Source of the DNA: Rhodeus uyekii
Lineage: Eukaryota > Chordata > Actinopteri > Cypriniformes > Acheilognathidae
Direction of reading: 5' to 3'
Length of the DNA: 64,000 nucleotides
NCBI GenBank assembly: GCA_037043235.1
Contig: JAWRVZ010000063.1
Span: forward strand, 3,365,001 to 3,429,000
In this document: positions 46,001-57,540 of the stretch, one piece after another
How positions within the stretch are numbered: the stretch's first letter is position 1
How the letters are laid out: each line of letters begins with the position of its first letter
Notes under the pieces: model-generated
The model's database searches: none
What the model was told of the DNA's origin: nothing
Seen by the model: only the letters and a program-made list of their open reading frames with translations
Made by a program: the position numbers and the translations under genes

Positions 46001-49000
46001 ACGGTTTAGTTATATTTGTACTTGACCATGGTTCAGTGTGCTTAAAAACAGTATCACTAAAGACACCTTTCCACCATCCACCACCTAACACTGTAAGGAA
46101 GAGCTCTGCTCTGCACATTTACAAACCATTCCAAACCCGGAATTTTCAGCAGTTGGCACCATGCTTGTGGAACACCTCAAGTGATGTTCTATAAGGCTTT
46201 TCGAAAGTGATTATAATATATCAGTAACCTATATGTGACATATATAACTCTATGTGAGTACTGAGTACTTTGTGTATAGTTTGGAATCCGGTCATACAGT
46301 CATGCTCAAAATATTCCACACCCCTTGCAGAATCTGTAAAATGTTAATAATTTTAACAAAATAAGAGGATCATACCAAATACATGTTAAGATTTTGCATA
46401 AAAGATTTGAGTCCCTTGTATGTCTTGTATATTTGTCCATAGGATTGTTCCAGACGGACCGTTTTTGACTGCTGCACTGCTGTTTCCTGTCTGCTCGAGT
46501 GGATTGCGTTTGCGTTTGTACTGACATATAAACTTGATTTTTGTTTTAGATCTTAAACTCGACGTTCGTTTGTATTGCTAAATACAATATTAGATTATTT
46601 AATATATTGTAATCGTTCGCTTTAATCTAAGTCGCTAAACGTGTTAGCATTGTGCTATCTCACTGTCCGTGCATACAGCGTTTTTCTCGCTCGCGCCTTT
46701 TTTCCCGACTTCATCAAACAACTGGTCAACAAGTTGGATCAACACACGCGGTGAGTCATGTCATCTTCTCTCAAAATTGTCACTTGCACTGCCTGCTTCA
46801 TGCATAGTCTTTCTGTCTCTGTCAGCTGTGAAGGCTTCACATGTCATAAATGTAGGGACATAATTAGGCTGACAGAGAAGATTTCAGAATTAGAGACACG
46901 CATCCAAACTTTAATCGAGGATAGTAAGAATGCAAGGGCTTTAGATACTACTTTGGATGCGACTAGCTTAGCAAACCCTGTACATTGTTCGGTTCCGGCT
47001 GTAGAGCCCGTGCAGCAGGGCAACTGGGTGACTGTGAGACGGCATAATCGCGGGTCAAAAAACCACTGTTCCATTCCGATCAGAACATCAAACAGGTTCT
47101 CCCCACTCAGTGACACACCCACTGAGAAACCTGTTGAAAGTGCCCTAGTGATTGGCGATTCTATTACTCGGAATGTGAAAATAGAGACTCCAGCCACCAT
47201 AGTCACATGTTTGCCGGGAGCCAGAGCGCCTGACGTCAAAGCAAATTTAAAAGTGCTGGCTAAGGCTAATCGTAAATATTCTAAGATTGTTATTCACGTC
47301 GGCGCTAATGATGTCCGACTTCGTCAGTCGGAGATCACTAAAAGTAATATTAAAGAGGTGTGTGAACTCGCAAGTACGATGTCAGGCACCGTAATTTGCT
47401 CTGGCCCTCTTCCTATGCGCAGGAGTGATGAGATGCTTAGCAGATTATCCTCACTCAATGGCTGGATGTCTAAGTGGTGCCCACGGAATAACATAGGGTT
47501 TATAGACAATTGGAAAAGTTTTTGGGGCAGACCTGACCTGTTGAAAAGAGATGGTATTCATCCCACCTGGGATGGTGCCGCTCTTCTCTCTAATAATTTG
47601 GCATATAGTCTTAGAGCTAAACCTTGACTAACTGGGGTCCAGGTCAGGAAGCAGACAAACTGGCTAAACCGACCGTCTGCTAGCTGTCTCACGTCACAGA
47701 GGTCAGATAAATTCCAACACATAGAGACTCTTTCACCTAGATATCATCCTATAGAGATTGTGTCTGTTCCCCGAATTAGCAAATACAAAAATCTCTCAAA
47801 ATTGTTTAAGAGTAAAAATTTAATTGATTTACAAACAGCTAAGAACGGATATAACACAAATAAACAAATGATAAAGCTTGGGTTACTGAATATACGATCC
47901 CTTTCCTCAAAAGCACTTATTGTAAATGATATGATTACAGATCATAAACTAGATGTGCTGTGTTTGACAGAAACTTGGCTAAAACCAGACGATTATATTA
48001 CTTTAAATGAGTCCACCCCTCAAGATTACTGTTATAAACATGAGCCTCGTCTGAAAGGTAAAGGAGGAGGTGTTGCTGTAATTTATAGTAACACGATCAG
48101 TACTGCTCAAAGGTCTAATTTGAAATATAATTCTTTTGAAGTGATGGTCCTCAATGTAAAATTATCTAGTGCAAGTAATAATTCCTGTTTAACTTTTGTG
48201 CTGGCTATTCTATACAGGCCACCAGGGCACCATACAGACTTTATCATAGAATTTGCTGATTTTCTCTCAGGATTAGTAATGTCTGCGGATAAAGTCATAA
48301 TCGTCGGTGATTTTAACATCCATGTAGATAATGAAAAAGACGCATTGGGATTGGCATTTAGAGACATTTTAAACTCTATTGAAGTTACACAACATGTATC
48401 AGGACCCACTCATTCTCGTAATCATACTTTAGATCTTATATTGTCATATGGGATCAATGTTGATACTGTTCAAATTCTGCAGCAGAGCGATGACATCTCA
48501 GATCATTACTTAGTTGCGTGTAGATTACCTTTAGCCAAAGTCGAAAAACTAACTCCCTGTTATAAATATAGTAGAACTATCACTCCTAACACAAAAGATA
48601 GCTTTATAAATAATCTTCCCGATCAGTTTCATCTACTTAACATCCCAGATAGCCTAGAAGAACTTGATGTTGCAACAGAAACTATAAACTCTCTCTTTTC
48701 CAGCACTTTAGACACTGTTACGCTTAAAGAAGATTAAAGAAAATAGTCCAACACCGTGGTACAACGAGCACACCCGGGCCCTCAAGAGAGCAGCCAGAAA
48801 AATGGAGCGGAGCTGGAAAAAAACTAAGCTAGAGGTTTTTCGCATTTCATGGAAAGACAGCTCTATTGCATTCAGAAAGGCCTTAAGATCAGCTAGATCT
48901 ACTTACTTTTCTACCCTCTTAGAAGAAAACAAATACAACCCTAGGTATTTATTTGATACAGTGACTAAATTAACAAGAAATAAAGCCTCAACCCCAGATG

Positions 49001-52000
49001 CTTTAAATCAGCACAGCACTAATGACTTCATGGACTTCTTTACTTGCAAAATTAATAATATTGTAGAGAAAATAATAAACATGCAACAATCTACTACAAT
49101 ATTCCAAAATACAGTACATTTTAGTGTCCCTGAAGAAAAATTCCAATCCTTCATTGCTATTGGGGAGGAAGAATTGTCTAAACTCGTTAAATCATCAAAA
49201 TCAACAACATGTATGCTAGACCCAATACCGACTAAGCTACTGAAAGAGATGCTTCCAGAAATCATAGATCCTATTCTTAATATTATTAATTCTTCTTTGT
49301 CATTAGGATACGTACCAAAAACCTTTAAGCTGGCTGTAATTAAACCGCTTATTAAAAAACCACAACTTGATCGTACAGAATTAGTTAATTACAGGCCGAT
49401 ATCGAATCTACCTTTCTTGTCAAAGATTCTAGAAAAGGCAATATCTTTACAACTATGTTCCTTTCTAGAAAGAAACAGCATCTATGAGGATTTCCAGTCA
49501 GGATTTAGACCATATCATAGTACTGAGACTGCTCTCATTAGAGTTACAAATGATTTGCTCTTATCATCCGATCGTGGTTGTATCTCTCTGTTAGTGTTAC
49601 TGGACCTTAGTGCTGCATTTGATACAATTGACCACAAAATCCTTCTGAATAGACTTGAAAATTATGTTGGCATTAGTGGAGTTGCATTAGCCTGGTTCAA
49701 GTCATACTTATCTGAGCGTTATCAGTTTGTAGCATTAAATGAGGAGATGTCATATCGGTCACGGGTTCAGTATGGAGTTCCTCAAGGTTCAGTACTAGGA
49801 CCATTGCTTTTCACCCTGTACATGCATCCTTTGGGTGCAGTTATTAGAGTTAATTAGTTATTAGATTCTAATTATTAGACCAAAAAGTTCGGCACATAAT
49901 AATCTAGACTACTGCCTAACACTCGATGGCTGCTTTGTCAAGTCTTCGTCGTCAGTTAGAAACCTGGGTGTGCTCTTTGATACCAATCTTTCATTTGAAA
50001 GCCATGTTTCTAGCATCTGTAAAACGGCGTTCTTCCATCTTAAAAATATATCTAAATTGCGACATATGCTATCTAAGACAAATGCGGAAAAGTTAGTTCA
50101 TGCGTTCATGAGTTCAAGGCTAGATTATTGTAATGCTTTACTAGGTGGTTGCCCTGCACGCTTAATAAACAAATTCCAACTGGTCCAAAATGCAGCAGCT
50201 CGAGTTCTTACTAGAACCAGGAAGTATGAGCATATTAGCCCAGTTCTGTCAAACCTGCACTGGCTTCCAATTAAACACCGAATACATTTTAAAATCTTGC
50301 TAATTACTTACAAAGCATTAAATGGTTTAGCTCCACAGTACTTGAGCGATCTCTTAACACATTATAGTCCTTCACGTCTATTACGATCCCAAAATACTGA
50401 CCAGCTTATAATACCTAGAATATCAAAGTCAACTGCTGGCGGGCGATCCTTTTCCTATTTAGCTCCTAAACTCTGGAACAGTCTTCCTATTACAGTTCGG
50501 GAAGCAGATACACTCTGTCAGTTTAAATGTAGACTAAAAACACATCTTTTCAACCTGGCATACACATAACACATTATACATACATTTTTAATCCAAATCA
50601 TGTAAAATGATTGTTAGGCTGCATAATTTAGATAAGCCGGAACCGGGAACATTCCCATAACACCTGATGTACTCGATACATCAGAAGAAGAATGGCATCT
50701 ACGCTGATATTGGTCTCTGTTTATTCCGAGGTTACCGTGGGCAGCTGGATCCGGGCCGTATCCAGATCAGATGAAGGACCTGGACACGAGCACAGCACTG
50801 CCCTGGGGTGTCTGCGGAGACCGTGACTCTACTGGACCCTCCCCTGTGACGATCATGAACCCATCTCTAACCGGACAAAATTGGACTTCATATTGGACTT
50901 GAATTGTTGTATAATAATCATGCACGGTTTGGCTGTTGGCCAGAGGAGAACTGGTCCCCCAACTGAGCCTGGTTTCTCCCAAGGTTTTTTCTCCATTCTA
51001 TTCTTCATTCGTTACGTCACCGGAGTTTTGGTTCCTTGCCGCTGTCGCCTATGGCTTGCTCAGTTGGGGAAACTTAACACTTAAAATTCATCAGTTGTAT
51101 TGATTCGCCTGCTCTTTTGGGGCTTCTGTTCAGCCAAACAAACTTTGTTTATATTGTTTTTCCTGTAAAGCTGCTTTGAAACAATCTACATTGTAAAAAG
51201 CGCTATATAAATAAAGGTGACTTGACTTGACTTGACATCACAAACTCTCATCCTTGTGTAGCTGTGGTCCTTATAAAGGATGTCACATGTTTTGTTATTA
51301 GCATTTCAAAATTTCCGGACAAGAAATTGAACAGTAGTAGTTGTAGTGTGTATAAATATTTTATGTAAAATATAAGATAGTACTAAATAAAATATAACAT
51401 TTTCAGATTCTCCAAAGGGTATGTAAACTTTTGAACATGACTGCAAGTTTTGCTCTAATGCTTAACAACAGCATCACAATATAGTATTACTGACATTCTA
51501 TTTACTCACAGTCTAACATACATTCTAATCCTGATTTTGAAAAAGAAACCATACCTGTACCAACTGGCCCAGGAATGACATCTAGAATATTTTTTTTAAA
51601 GAAAGGTCAATAAATGAATCACATACGTCCACAGGTTAAAGACACTTTGGCAGACAGCTTGGCTTGTTCAGTGTTTCCTGCTCCAAGAGCATTCCCCACC
51701 CTCACACTGGCAGCCACTGTGAATCCCATTGGAAACTGAAAAATGAGGATAATAATAATAAAAAAAACTTACCTTAACGAAATATTCAAAAATAATTTAG
51801 CGTACATAAAGATACATACACTTGTTGCAACTGGAGCTGTTTGAAATGGTTCTTCTACTGTTATATGATATTCTAAAAGTGTTCTGATATTTTGACTGAA
51901 TGTGGAATAACAGAAATGTAACACATTCCTCAGTTCTCACAACAGGTTCCAGTTAAAGTTTTCCTTTATACCGGTAAATGAAATGCTAATATCTTGACTC

Positions 52001-52544
52001 ATTGACCAGAAAACAGCTGATGCAGATGGGTCTAAGAAGATCTTAAAATCAGTGAACCAATTAACCGTTGAAAATCATGTATTATTTTGATCATGTATGG
52101 TATACCATAAACGCAATAGTGACCAGCTCAAACACAATAGACTCGGCTCCCAGCTCAGCCTCACTAATGAGCCCTACAATGACAAAAAAAACAATGCAAC
52201 AAATTTCATGTATTCATGACACAAACAAAACCGAACTACATAAAAACACAGAGCAAACACTGCAAACCTGCCAGGAATCCACCAATCTCATATCCCCACC
52301 ACTGTACACAAGCCATAAGCATGCTGGGAAGGGCCAAGTGAACAAATGGACCCCATTCCTGTAGACAGTCACGAGACCAGCCTAATGCAAGACAGAAAGA
52401 GATGTAACACATGGAGACTTACAAGTCCTTAAATGGCACTGTAAGTGGTGATCAATAATTATCAAGAACAATATGGTATGAAAGAACAATAGATAGAGCG
52501 ATAGATAGTATGACAGAACAGATAGATAGATAGAATGACTGATT

Positions 52545-52603
<59 letters not shown>

Positions 52604-55600
52604 CCATCCCAGGTGGCTTTATGCAGGCCCTTCCAGCGAATATAAGCAAAGAGAAACACCGCCAAGAAATACTGGGAAATGGTATTTGCAGCAGCCGATC
52701 CGCTGTGGGTTAATGAAAAGTCCAATGAATCATTTTGACCTTGTAATTAACTGTTGAAAAAAAACAAGACGTTCACACTTATCACAATCCCTCACAATGA
52801 ATATAAACATCAAACCAAATTCCTAAATATGAGATAGATTGAAACTAGACAGTTTCTTACGCCACTCCAAGATCAAGCAGATAAAGGAAGATGTAGTTAA
52901 CTAAAGCGTTGAGGATGTTGCCTGCTGCTCCTGTGATGACCTGCGGCCAAATAATACCCTAAACAAATATACAAACAAACACAGAGCCTTAGGACCACAG
53001 TAATATATACTTGAACAAACAAGATCAAGCAAAAGAAGAAGAAAGAAAGATCTTCTGTAAAGTAAGTCTGACCTGATTTTGAAGGTACCGTCCCAGCAAT
53101 TGATAGACAAATGCAGCCTGAGAAAAGTCCAACAAAAATGGTATTTAAAAAGACAAACTTTCTTATGGACATTTCAAATTTCCACATTATTAATCAGATA
53201 TGGAGGAATGGATTTTTACTTTCTAGTTATTTACAGTTTATAGTTAGTCATTTTATAGGGTGATACATTTTACTTACTGGCAAAGCAGGCATGCATATTT
53301 TTACATAAAGTTGTGACAGACTATTGAGAGAGAGAGAGAGAGAGAGAGTCACACACAAACAATCACACACTGTTAAAGAAACCAGCTACTTTGACTGCAG
53401 GACCATGTGATTTACCAAAATTAATTAGTTTTAAAAAACATCTGAATAACGGTAATAGGCAACAGTGAGGAACTAAACAGACATGAATGCTAACTTTCAT
53501 AATACTTGCATAGCAATTATGTACTATTCACATCACAGTATGTTGACAACTATTGTTCCCTTCCTGTTGATTACTTAAAAAATTCAGTAAGTATCATCCT
53601 TGAAAGTGTATCAGTGTATCAGAAAAGGCCAATGAAATTGCTGTGAAGAAGCACCCATGCCAGGCCACGGATGTACATATGGGTATATAAGGCTGGCAGC
53701 ATGGGTCTGACACTGAATTCACAGCCGTGCTTTCCTGGCTTGCTTGTGAGCATTGGGCTTGAATGCACTTCAGCGCCCTCGGAAAGTTCTCGCTGTCAGA
53801 TTATTGGTCCCTTGGGGCTCCACTCTGGTTCCAAGTGAATAAGGACTAAAGTCGCTGTGTGTCATTCATATCCCGGGTGACCTCAAGGTCTACATTTTCC
53901 TTTTTTAAGGTGTACTTGGCTGCTATTGTTGTGCTTTTTAACAATGATGATGGCAGGTCTTTTGGAAAGCACAACATGAACGTGAGGTTTCCGACAGGTG
54001 CACAGAACTTAATTTCTCCAAGATATCACCTCTTCTTTCTTTAATTTATCTTTAGCCTTGGAGGCCTTACAGAAAGATATAGTGGGCCTGAAAACAGTTG
54101 AGATAACACCCTCTTCATGCTCCTCCTGATTGTGCTCATGTATGTCAAAGGAGCACAGGACCTACATGCCCCTTCCCTGTGCCTAGAATTCGGGCTGGCG
54201 GACTCTAGCTTGAGACCCTGGCACGGCAATGTGCCCAACGTTCCCACTACTCTCTTCTGATCCCAAGTGGTGAACTTGAAAGCATTCTTTCCTGACCAGC
54301 GTAAACCAGACTTGTCTCTGTTATGTCCAGTATGTGCTTTACATATATCTCGAAAGAAACACAAAGTTTCAGACAATCTGAACAGCTCTTTGTCTGCTTT
54401 GAAAGTCAGCAGAAGGGGAAGGTTGTCTCCACACAGAGAATGCTCCACTGGATTGTGGAATCCATTCTTTGGGCATATCAGGCTCAAGGTGTGCTGTGCC
54501 CACTTGGAGTGAGAGCTCACTCTACTCAAGGTGTTTCCACCACTTCAGCTTTGGCAAACAGGGCTTCTCTAGCAGACACATGCAGAGCTAGGGGCTGGGC
54601 AACACCTAATACATTTGATTCGACTTTGTACTCTCCAAATGGAGTCTGCTTCGTCTCAACTTTTCAATTATATTAGGTATGTCTCGACAAACTGACTGGG
54701 TGTAGTGCTTGCATTAGCACCTTCACACCTGTCCCCTCTCCGAGATGATAACACGTGCTCTTAGGTATAGTTCAGGTCCCCAGGAATGGTGAAATCTAGG
54801 CCAACTCTCCCATGTTTCAGAAGAGGAACTCATTTCCAGGGCCATTACTTGTGAACAACCTTCATTTAAAAACTGCATATTTTGTTTACTTGTGTTAGTT
54901 CTGATTAATCTTTAAATGTATTTGATGACCTGAAACATTTAAGTGTGATAAACAAGCAAAATATATATAAACATTACTTTGGATAAATGCTACATGATTA
55001 AATGTAAATTTAAGGAACAGTGGCTCTGTATATCACATAGTGACTGTTGTCAGACCTGGCCACAGTGGGACTCTGCCGGACAGCCAGCAGGATTGGCTCT
55101 GTGTTGATGAGCAGTGCCCAGCAGGGGAAACAGGCCAACAGGAGGATGAGAATCCCTCTCTGCAGTATCACACCCACCCGCTTCAGGTTATTACCTCCAA
55201 ATGTCTGCAGGACACAGTTCAGTTTAAATGACACCTGAGCACAGATGACACTCACATTACTGATCGATGACTATCATACCTGAGACATGAGCGTATCACA
55301 TGCAGACGCCAATCCAGCACCAATGGACATGCCAGACACATTAATAACCTGTGAGCAAAAATAACTAATTTATAAAGGCGATTGGTGTGTTAATGAAGGC
55401 CACTATAATGAAGTTACGTTTTGAACTCACAGCAATACCCAGAGCCACACCAGCCAGTTCAGTTTTCCCCAGGTGTCCACAGAACACAGTGCTGACGAAG
55501 CTGATCAGAAAGATCATCAGCTGAGACATAAACTGCATTAAGATGAGAAAAATGTTCAGGATCCGATAAACATTTACAGTTCTTGAGAAATAAAAATGTA

Positions 55601-56224
55601 GGGTAGAAACTGATCATGTAATGTTCTTCAAATAAAATAGACTCATTAAATATAGTGGAACCCGGTTATGTTGACCGCCTAGGGGGTTGCAAAAAGAGAT
55701 AACTAATAGCCAATATGGCGATCTATTTAATGAAGCCATCAGCATGCTATTAAAATGTATATACAGTGTATATGTTTGCTAACACCAAAAGGCATATGTG
55801 CACCAACTAACAGCAGAGATTTACCAGCATACAATAAAACCAACCGTTGATTCTCGATAAAAACCTTTAATTATACAGTCACAACACACATAAACACATT
55901 TGCTTATAACACAGTAATTTAGCTTTGCTTTGTTGCTTTTTGCCTTTAAAGGTCTGCTTGAATTTTTTTTTCAAGATTATTCCTATAAGCAAAGTGTAAA
56001 TTCAACTTCATAAATTGATTCAGTCTATTCAAACTTACCACTGGTCCAGCCAATTTTAGCACCTCTACAATTTCTTCTTTATACTTCACCGGTAACAAAT
56101 TCTGAAGTTTCTTTTGACACCCTCCACAAATATCCTGTGAACTTGAGGTTGACTGAGCATCATCACTTTTCTCCTGTTTTGAGTCTCCGTTTATCTGATT
56201 CACTGTGGTATTGTCCATTTTCAT
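43059..56224 (-). CDS. slc47a: SLC47A/MATE transporter copy B, complete 17-exon gene
   Basis: Complete proton/organic-cation antiporter gene. Exons (minus strand): 56224-56039, 55532-55431, 55348-55280, 55204-55056, 53320-53278, 53117-53073, 52958-52861, 52702-52605, 52381-52268, 52173-52106, 51735-51627, 45804-45729, 45333-45264, 44953-44821, 44729-44635, 43455-43377, 43294-43059. They sum to 1770 nt, 589 codons plus stop, close to the usual 570-600 residues; human SLC47A1 also has 17 coding exons. All sites are GT/AG with matching phases. The last exon encodes the terminal 13th helix after the ELVIRRGL motif. Residues aligned to human MATE1 Glu278 and Glu300 are kept, Glu273 is Gln (CVQWW) and Glu389 is Asp (HIFDANA). 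Introns hold a MITE with a LINE (exons 11-12), a DIRS fragment (4-5) and a hAT MITE (15-16). Donor 8 runs into a GATA microsatellite. The gene looks functional by reading frame. Confidence 0.95.
43504..44600 (+). mobile_element. hAT MITE, copy 1 (intron 15-16 of copy B)
   Basis: Ends CAGGGGTGTCAAACTCAA / TTGAGTTTGACACCTATG with a perfect 8 bp target duplication AAATAGAC (43496-43503, 44601-44608). About 1.1 kb and nearly identical in layout to 60560-61651. The interior contains CCGTATTTTCCCGCATATAA and a segment shared with 58195-58465. Confidence 0.93.
45364..45728. other. intron 12-13 of copy B
   Basis: AT-rich intron with no recognised element. Confidence 0.5.
46758..47627 (+). CDS. LINE ORF1p with SGNH esterase domain
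   Basis: Intact 289-residue ORF1. N-terminus: CTACF...CEGFTCHKC cysteine cluster (residues 10-32). Short coiled coil: IRLTEKISELETRIQTL (36-52). Esterase domain (about 128-289): block I VIGDSIT with Ser135, block III HVGAND (180-185), block V DGIHPT with Asp265 and His268. This matches the ORF1 type known from zebrafish ZfL2-1, where the domain is an esterase acting with RNA binding. All catalytic blocks are present and the frame is open. It precedes ORF2 by 132 bases. Confidence 0.9.
   Translation: MSSSLKIVTCTACFMHSLSVSVSCEGFTCHKCRDIIRLTEKISELETRIQTLIEDSKNARALDTTLDATSLANPVHCSVPAVEPVQQGNWVTVRRHNRGSKNHCSIPIRTSNRFSPLSDTPTEKPVESALVIGDSITRNVKIETPATIVTCLPGARAPDVKANLKVLAKANRKYSKIVIHVGANDVRLRQSEITKSNIKEVCELASTMSGTVICSGPLPMRRSDEMLSRLSSLNGWMSKWCPRNNIGFIDNWKSFWGRPDLLKRDGIHPTWDGAALLSNNLAYSLRAKP
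47760..50569 (+). pseudogene. LINE ORF2 (endonuclease-RT), three fragments, RT core deleted
   Basis: 47760-48737 is the apurinic-type endonuclease: LGLLNIRSL, LTETWLKPDD, GDFNIHVD, SDHYLVAC. 48802-49857 is the RT N-terminal half: VNYRPISNLPFLSKILEK, LLDLSAAFDTIDH, YGVPQGSVLGPLLF. 49970-50569 is the C-terminal part: LGVLFDTNLSFESHV, SRLDYCNALLGG, APKLWNSLP. The YxDD active site expected after GPLLF is absent: the sequence passes from IYM-type RT block to the thumb within about 60 bases, an internal deletion. A stop or frameshift at 48737 adds a second lesion. Confidence 0.87.
52540..52602. repeat. (GATA)n microsatellite abutting splice donor 8
   Basis: About 15 GATA units. On the minus strand the intron after exon 8 begins GTATCTATCTATC, so the repeat starts within the donor consensus. 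Confidence 0.96.
53650..54690 (+). pseudogene. DIRS-type element fragment E with recombinase remnant
   Basis: Recombinase end at 54323-54676: SEQLFVCFESQQKGK, QRMLHWIVESILWAYQAQGV, VRAHSTQG (HxxR box with Arg lost) and RGWATPNTFDSTLYS (Tyr region). Compare DQLFVCF, VRAHSTR and AGWSSPHTF of DIRS B. Upstream DNA (53650-53900) with GGGTATATAAGGCTGGCAGC may be its terminal/promoter part. It lies in intron 4-5 of copy B. Confidence 0.6.
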
Positions 56225-56430
56225 AATTTCTTAATTTAAGTTGTTACATCCCACAACGCACTTTATATGCTCTATATCTGATGAAAGACAGATGTAAAGG
56301 TCAATTAAAGGGAGATGTCTGGGTGGATCTTAAAGGGAGACACTTAGAAAACTGTCAGGCATAAGTTTAGCCCTGCCTGCTGCTGCTGTCCTTGAGGTTA
56401 TTGCATAAACAAGTCACTGTGTGCTCGGTA
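56225..56430 (-). promoter_or_regulatory. 5' flank of copy B, block conserved with copy A
   Basis: This is the counterpart of the block upstream of copy A. The strings AGGCATAAGTTTA, CTGCTGCTG and CCTTGAGGTTATTGCA occur in the same order at the same distance from the start codon. Similarity fades beyond about 56430. It shows that the duplication included the 5' flank and marks the likely proximal control region. Confidence 0.4.
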
Positions 56431-56938
56431 GGTGTTCACACTGTAGGTGTTCGGTTTGTTATTGTCCAAGTAATTAGTAATATCAACATCAAAAATAAAT
56501 AATTATCATGAAATTATTCAATCATATAACATATAATCACATTAAAACAGGTATTGTGATTATTTCATTATGTATCATTGGAAAAAAATACAGATTTCAA
56601 AACCAATATATATGAAGGCATATAAAATCTAACTCCTCATAAAAACTTTCATGATTTCAGTTGAATTATTTTCTAGTCAGTCACATGGTAAACTTCTGTC
56701 TGGTCAGGTATTAAAAATTGTTACATGATACCCTTGGTCCAGTGTGTCAGGATGTCGGTTTTATCAGCCTTGTTGTCTTTGTGTCTGTGTCATTGTTCAT
56801 CTGGGGGATATTCCAGAAAACAAGGTTATCTTACTGTCAAACATACACTTAACTCGGGGTTGGTTAACTCAAACCTTGTTTACTCGGGGTATGTTGATTC
56901 CAAAAATGCATCCGGGATTAAGTTAATCAAACCTTGAG

Positions 56939-57322
56939 TGTCACGGGTCAGGGTGTGTCACTGGTTCTTCTCTGTTGTCTGTATTATCCTGTCAGTTTCA
57001 TCAGAACACGAGTTGAGCAATCAGTGCTGCTTGGCAGCCCTGTGTGCACAATCACAGGCTGATCTCCCACACCTGTTGCTCGTTCCCTCTACCCTATATG
57101 TTTCCAGCTGTGTCTTCCCCATGTTGTCAGTTGATCAGTGTTTGTCAGTGTGGTTGTGGCGTGTTTGCTGTGCTATCTGTTCCCTCATCTGTTCCTACTT
57201 GGGTCTTTCATTTGTTCACTTACAGACTGTTTTTCCCATTTTTGTTAAGTTTATTTGATTATAAACACCTTGTTTATTCACCGCACTTTTGAGTCCTATA
57301 TTCTTCCACAAACCCGTGACAC
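56939..57322. mobile_element. LTR-like or MITE element TGTCACGGGT..ACCCGTGACA
   Basis: Terminal inverted repeat of 10 bases, TG/CA ends, pyrimidine-rich interior and ATTATAAACACCTTG near the right. This would suit a solo LTR. Flanks give no clean target duplication. The surrounding 56800-56938 and 57323-57420 contain repeated TTAACTCGGGGT-like phrases of an older element into which it probably inserted. Confidence 0.45.
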
Positions 57323-57540
57323 CGAGTATGTTTACGATTAACACACAAGACATTCTCAACACAGCCACGGATCCACGAGTCACTACGCAAACGGATGGTA
57401 ACAATAATAATAAGTTCCACATACTACATTTTCCTCTTCTTTTGTTTAAAGCCGATTTACATACTTGGTTAATATCACCACCTCTTTGGTGGTATTGCAA
57501 TAAATTTTCGATCTTTTTGTTTAAAATCTGTTTTTTAAAG

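Larger units (their letters stand above)
46466..51238 (+). mobile_element. L2-type LINE (ZfL2-1-like), nearly full length
   Basis: 5' UTR begins about 46466 (matched by the second copy at 28865), then ORF1 (46758-47627), ORF2 in pieces (47760-50569), and a 3' end AAATAAAGGTGACTTGACTTGAC with the TTGAC microsatellite tail usual for this fish LINE group. It is antisense to SLC47A copy B. Confidence 0.88.
46297..51443. mobile_element. Tc1/mariner-type MITE split by a LINE
   Basis: Ends CAGTCATGCTCAAAA and TTTTGAACATGACTG are inverted, with TA before the left end (46295-46296). Subterminal AGAATCTG(T)AAAATGTTA is also inverted. Without the LINE the element is only about 0.4 kb. It lies in intron 11-12 of copy B. 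Confidence 0.75.
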
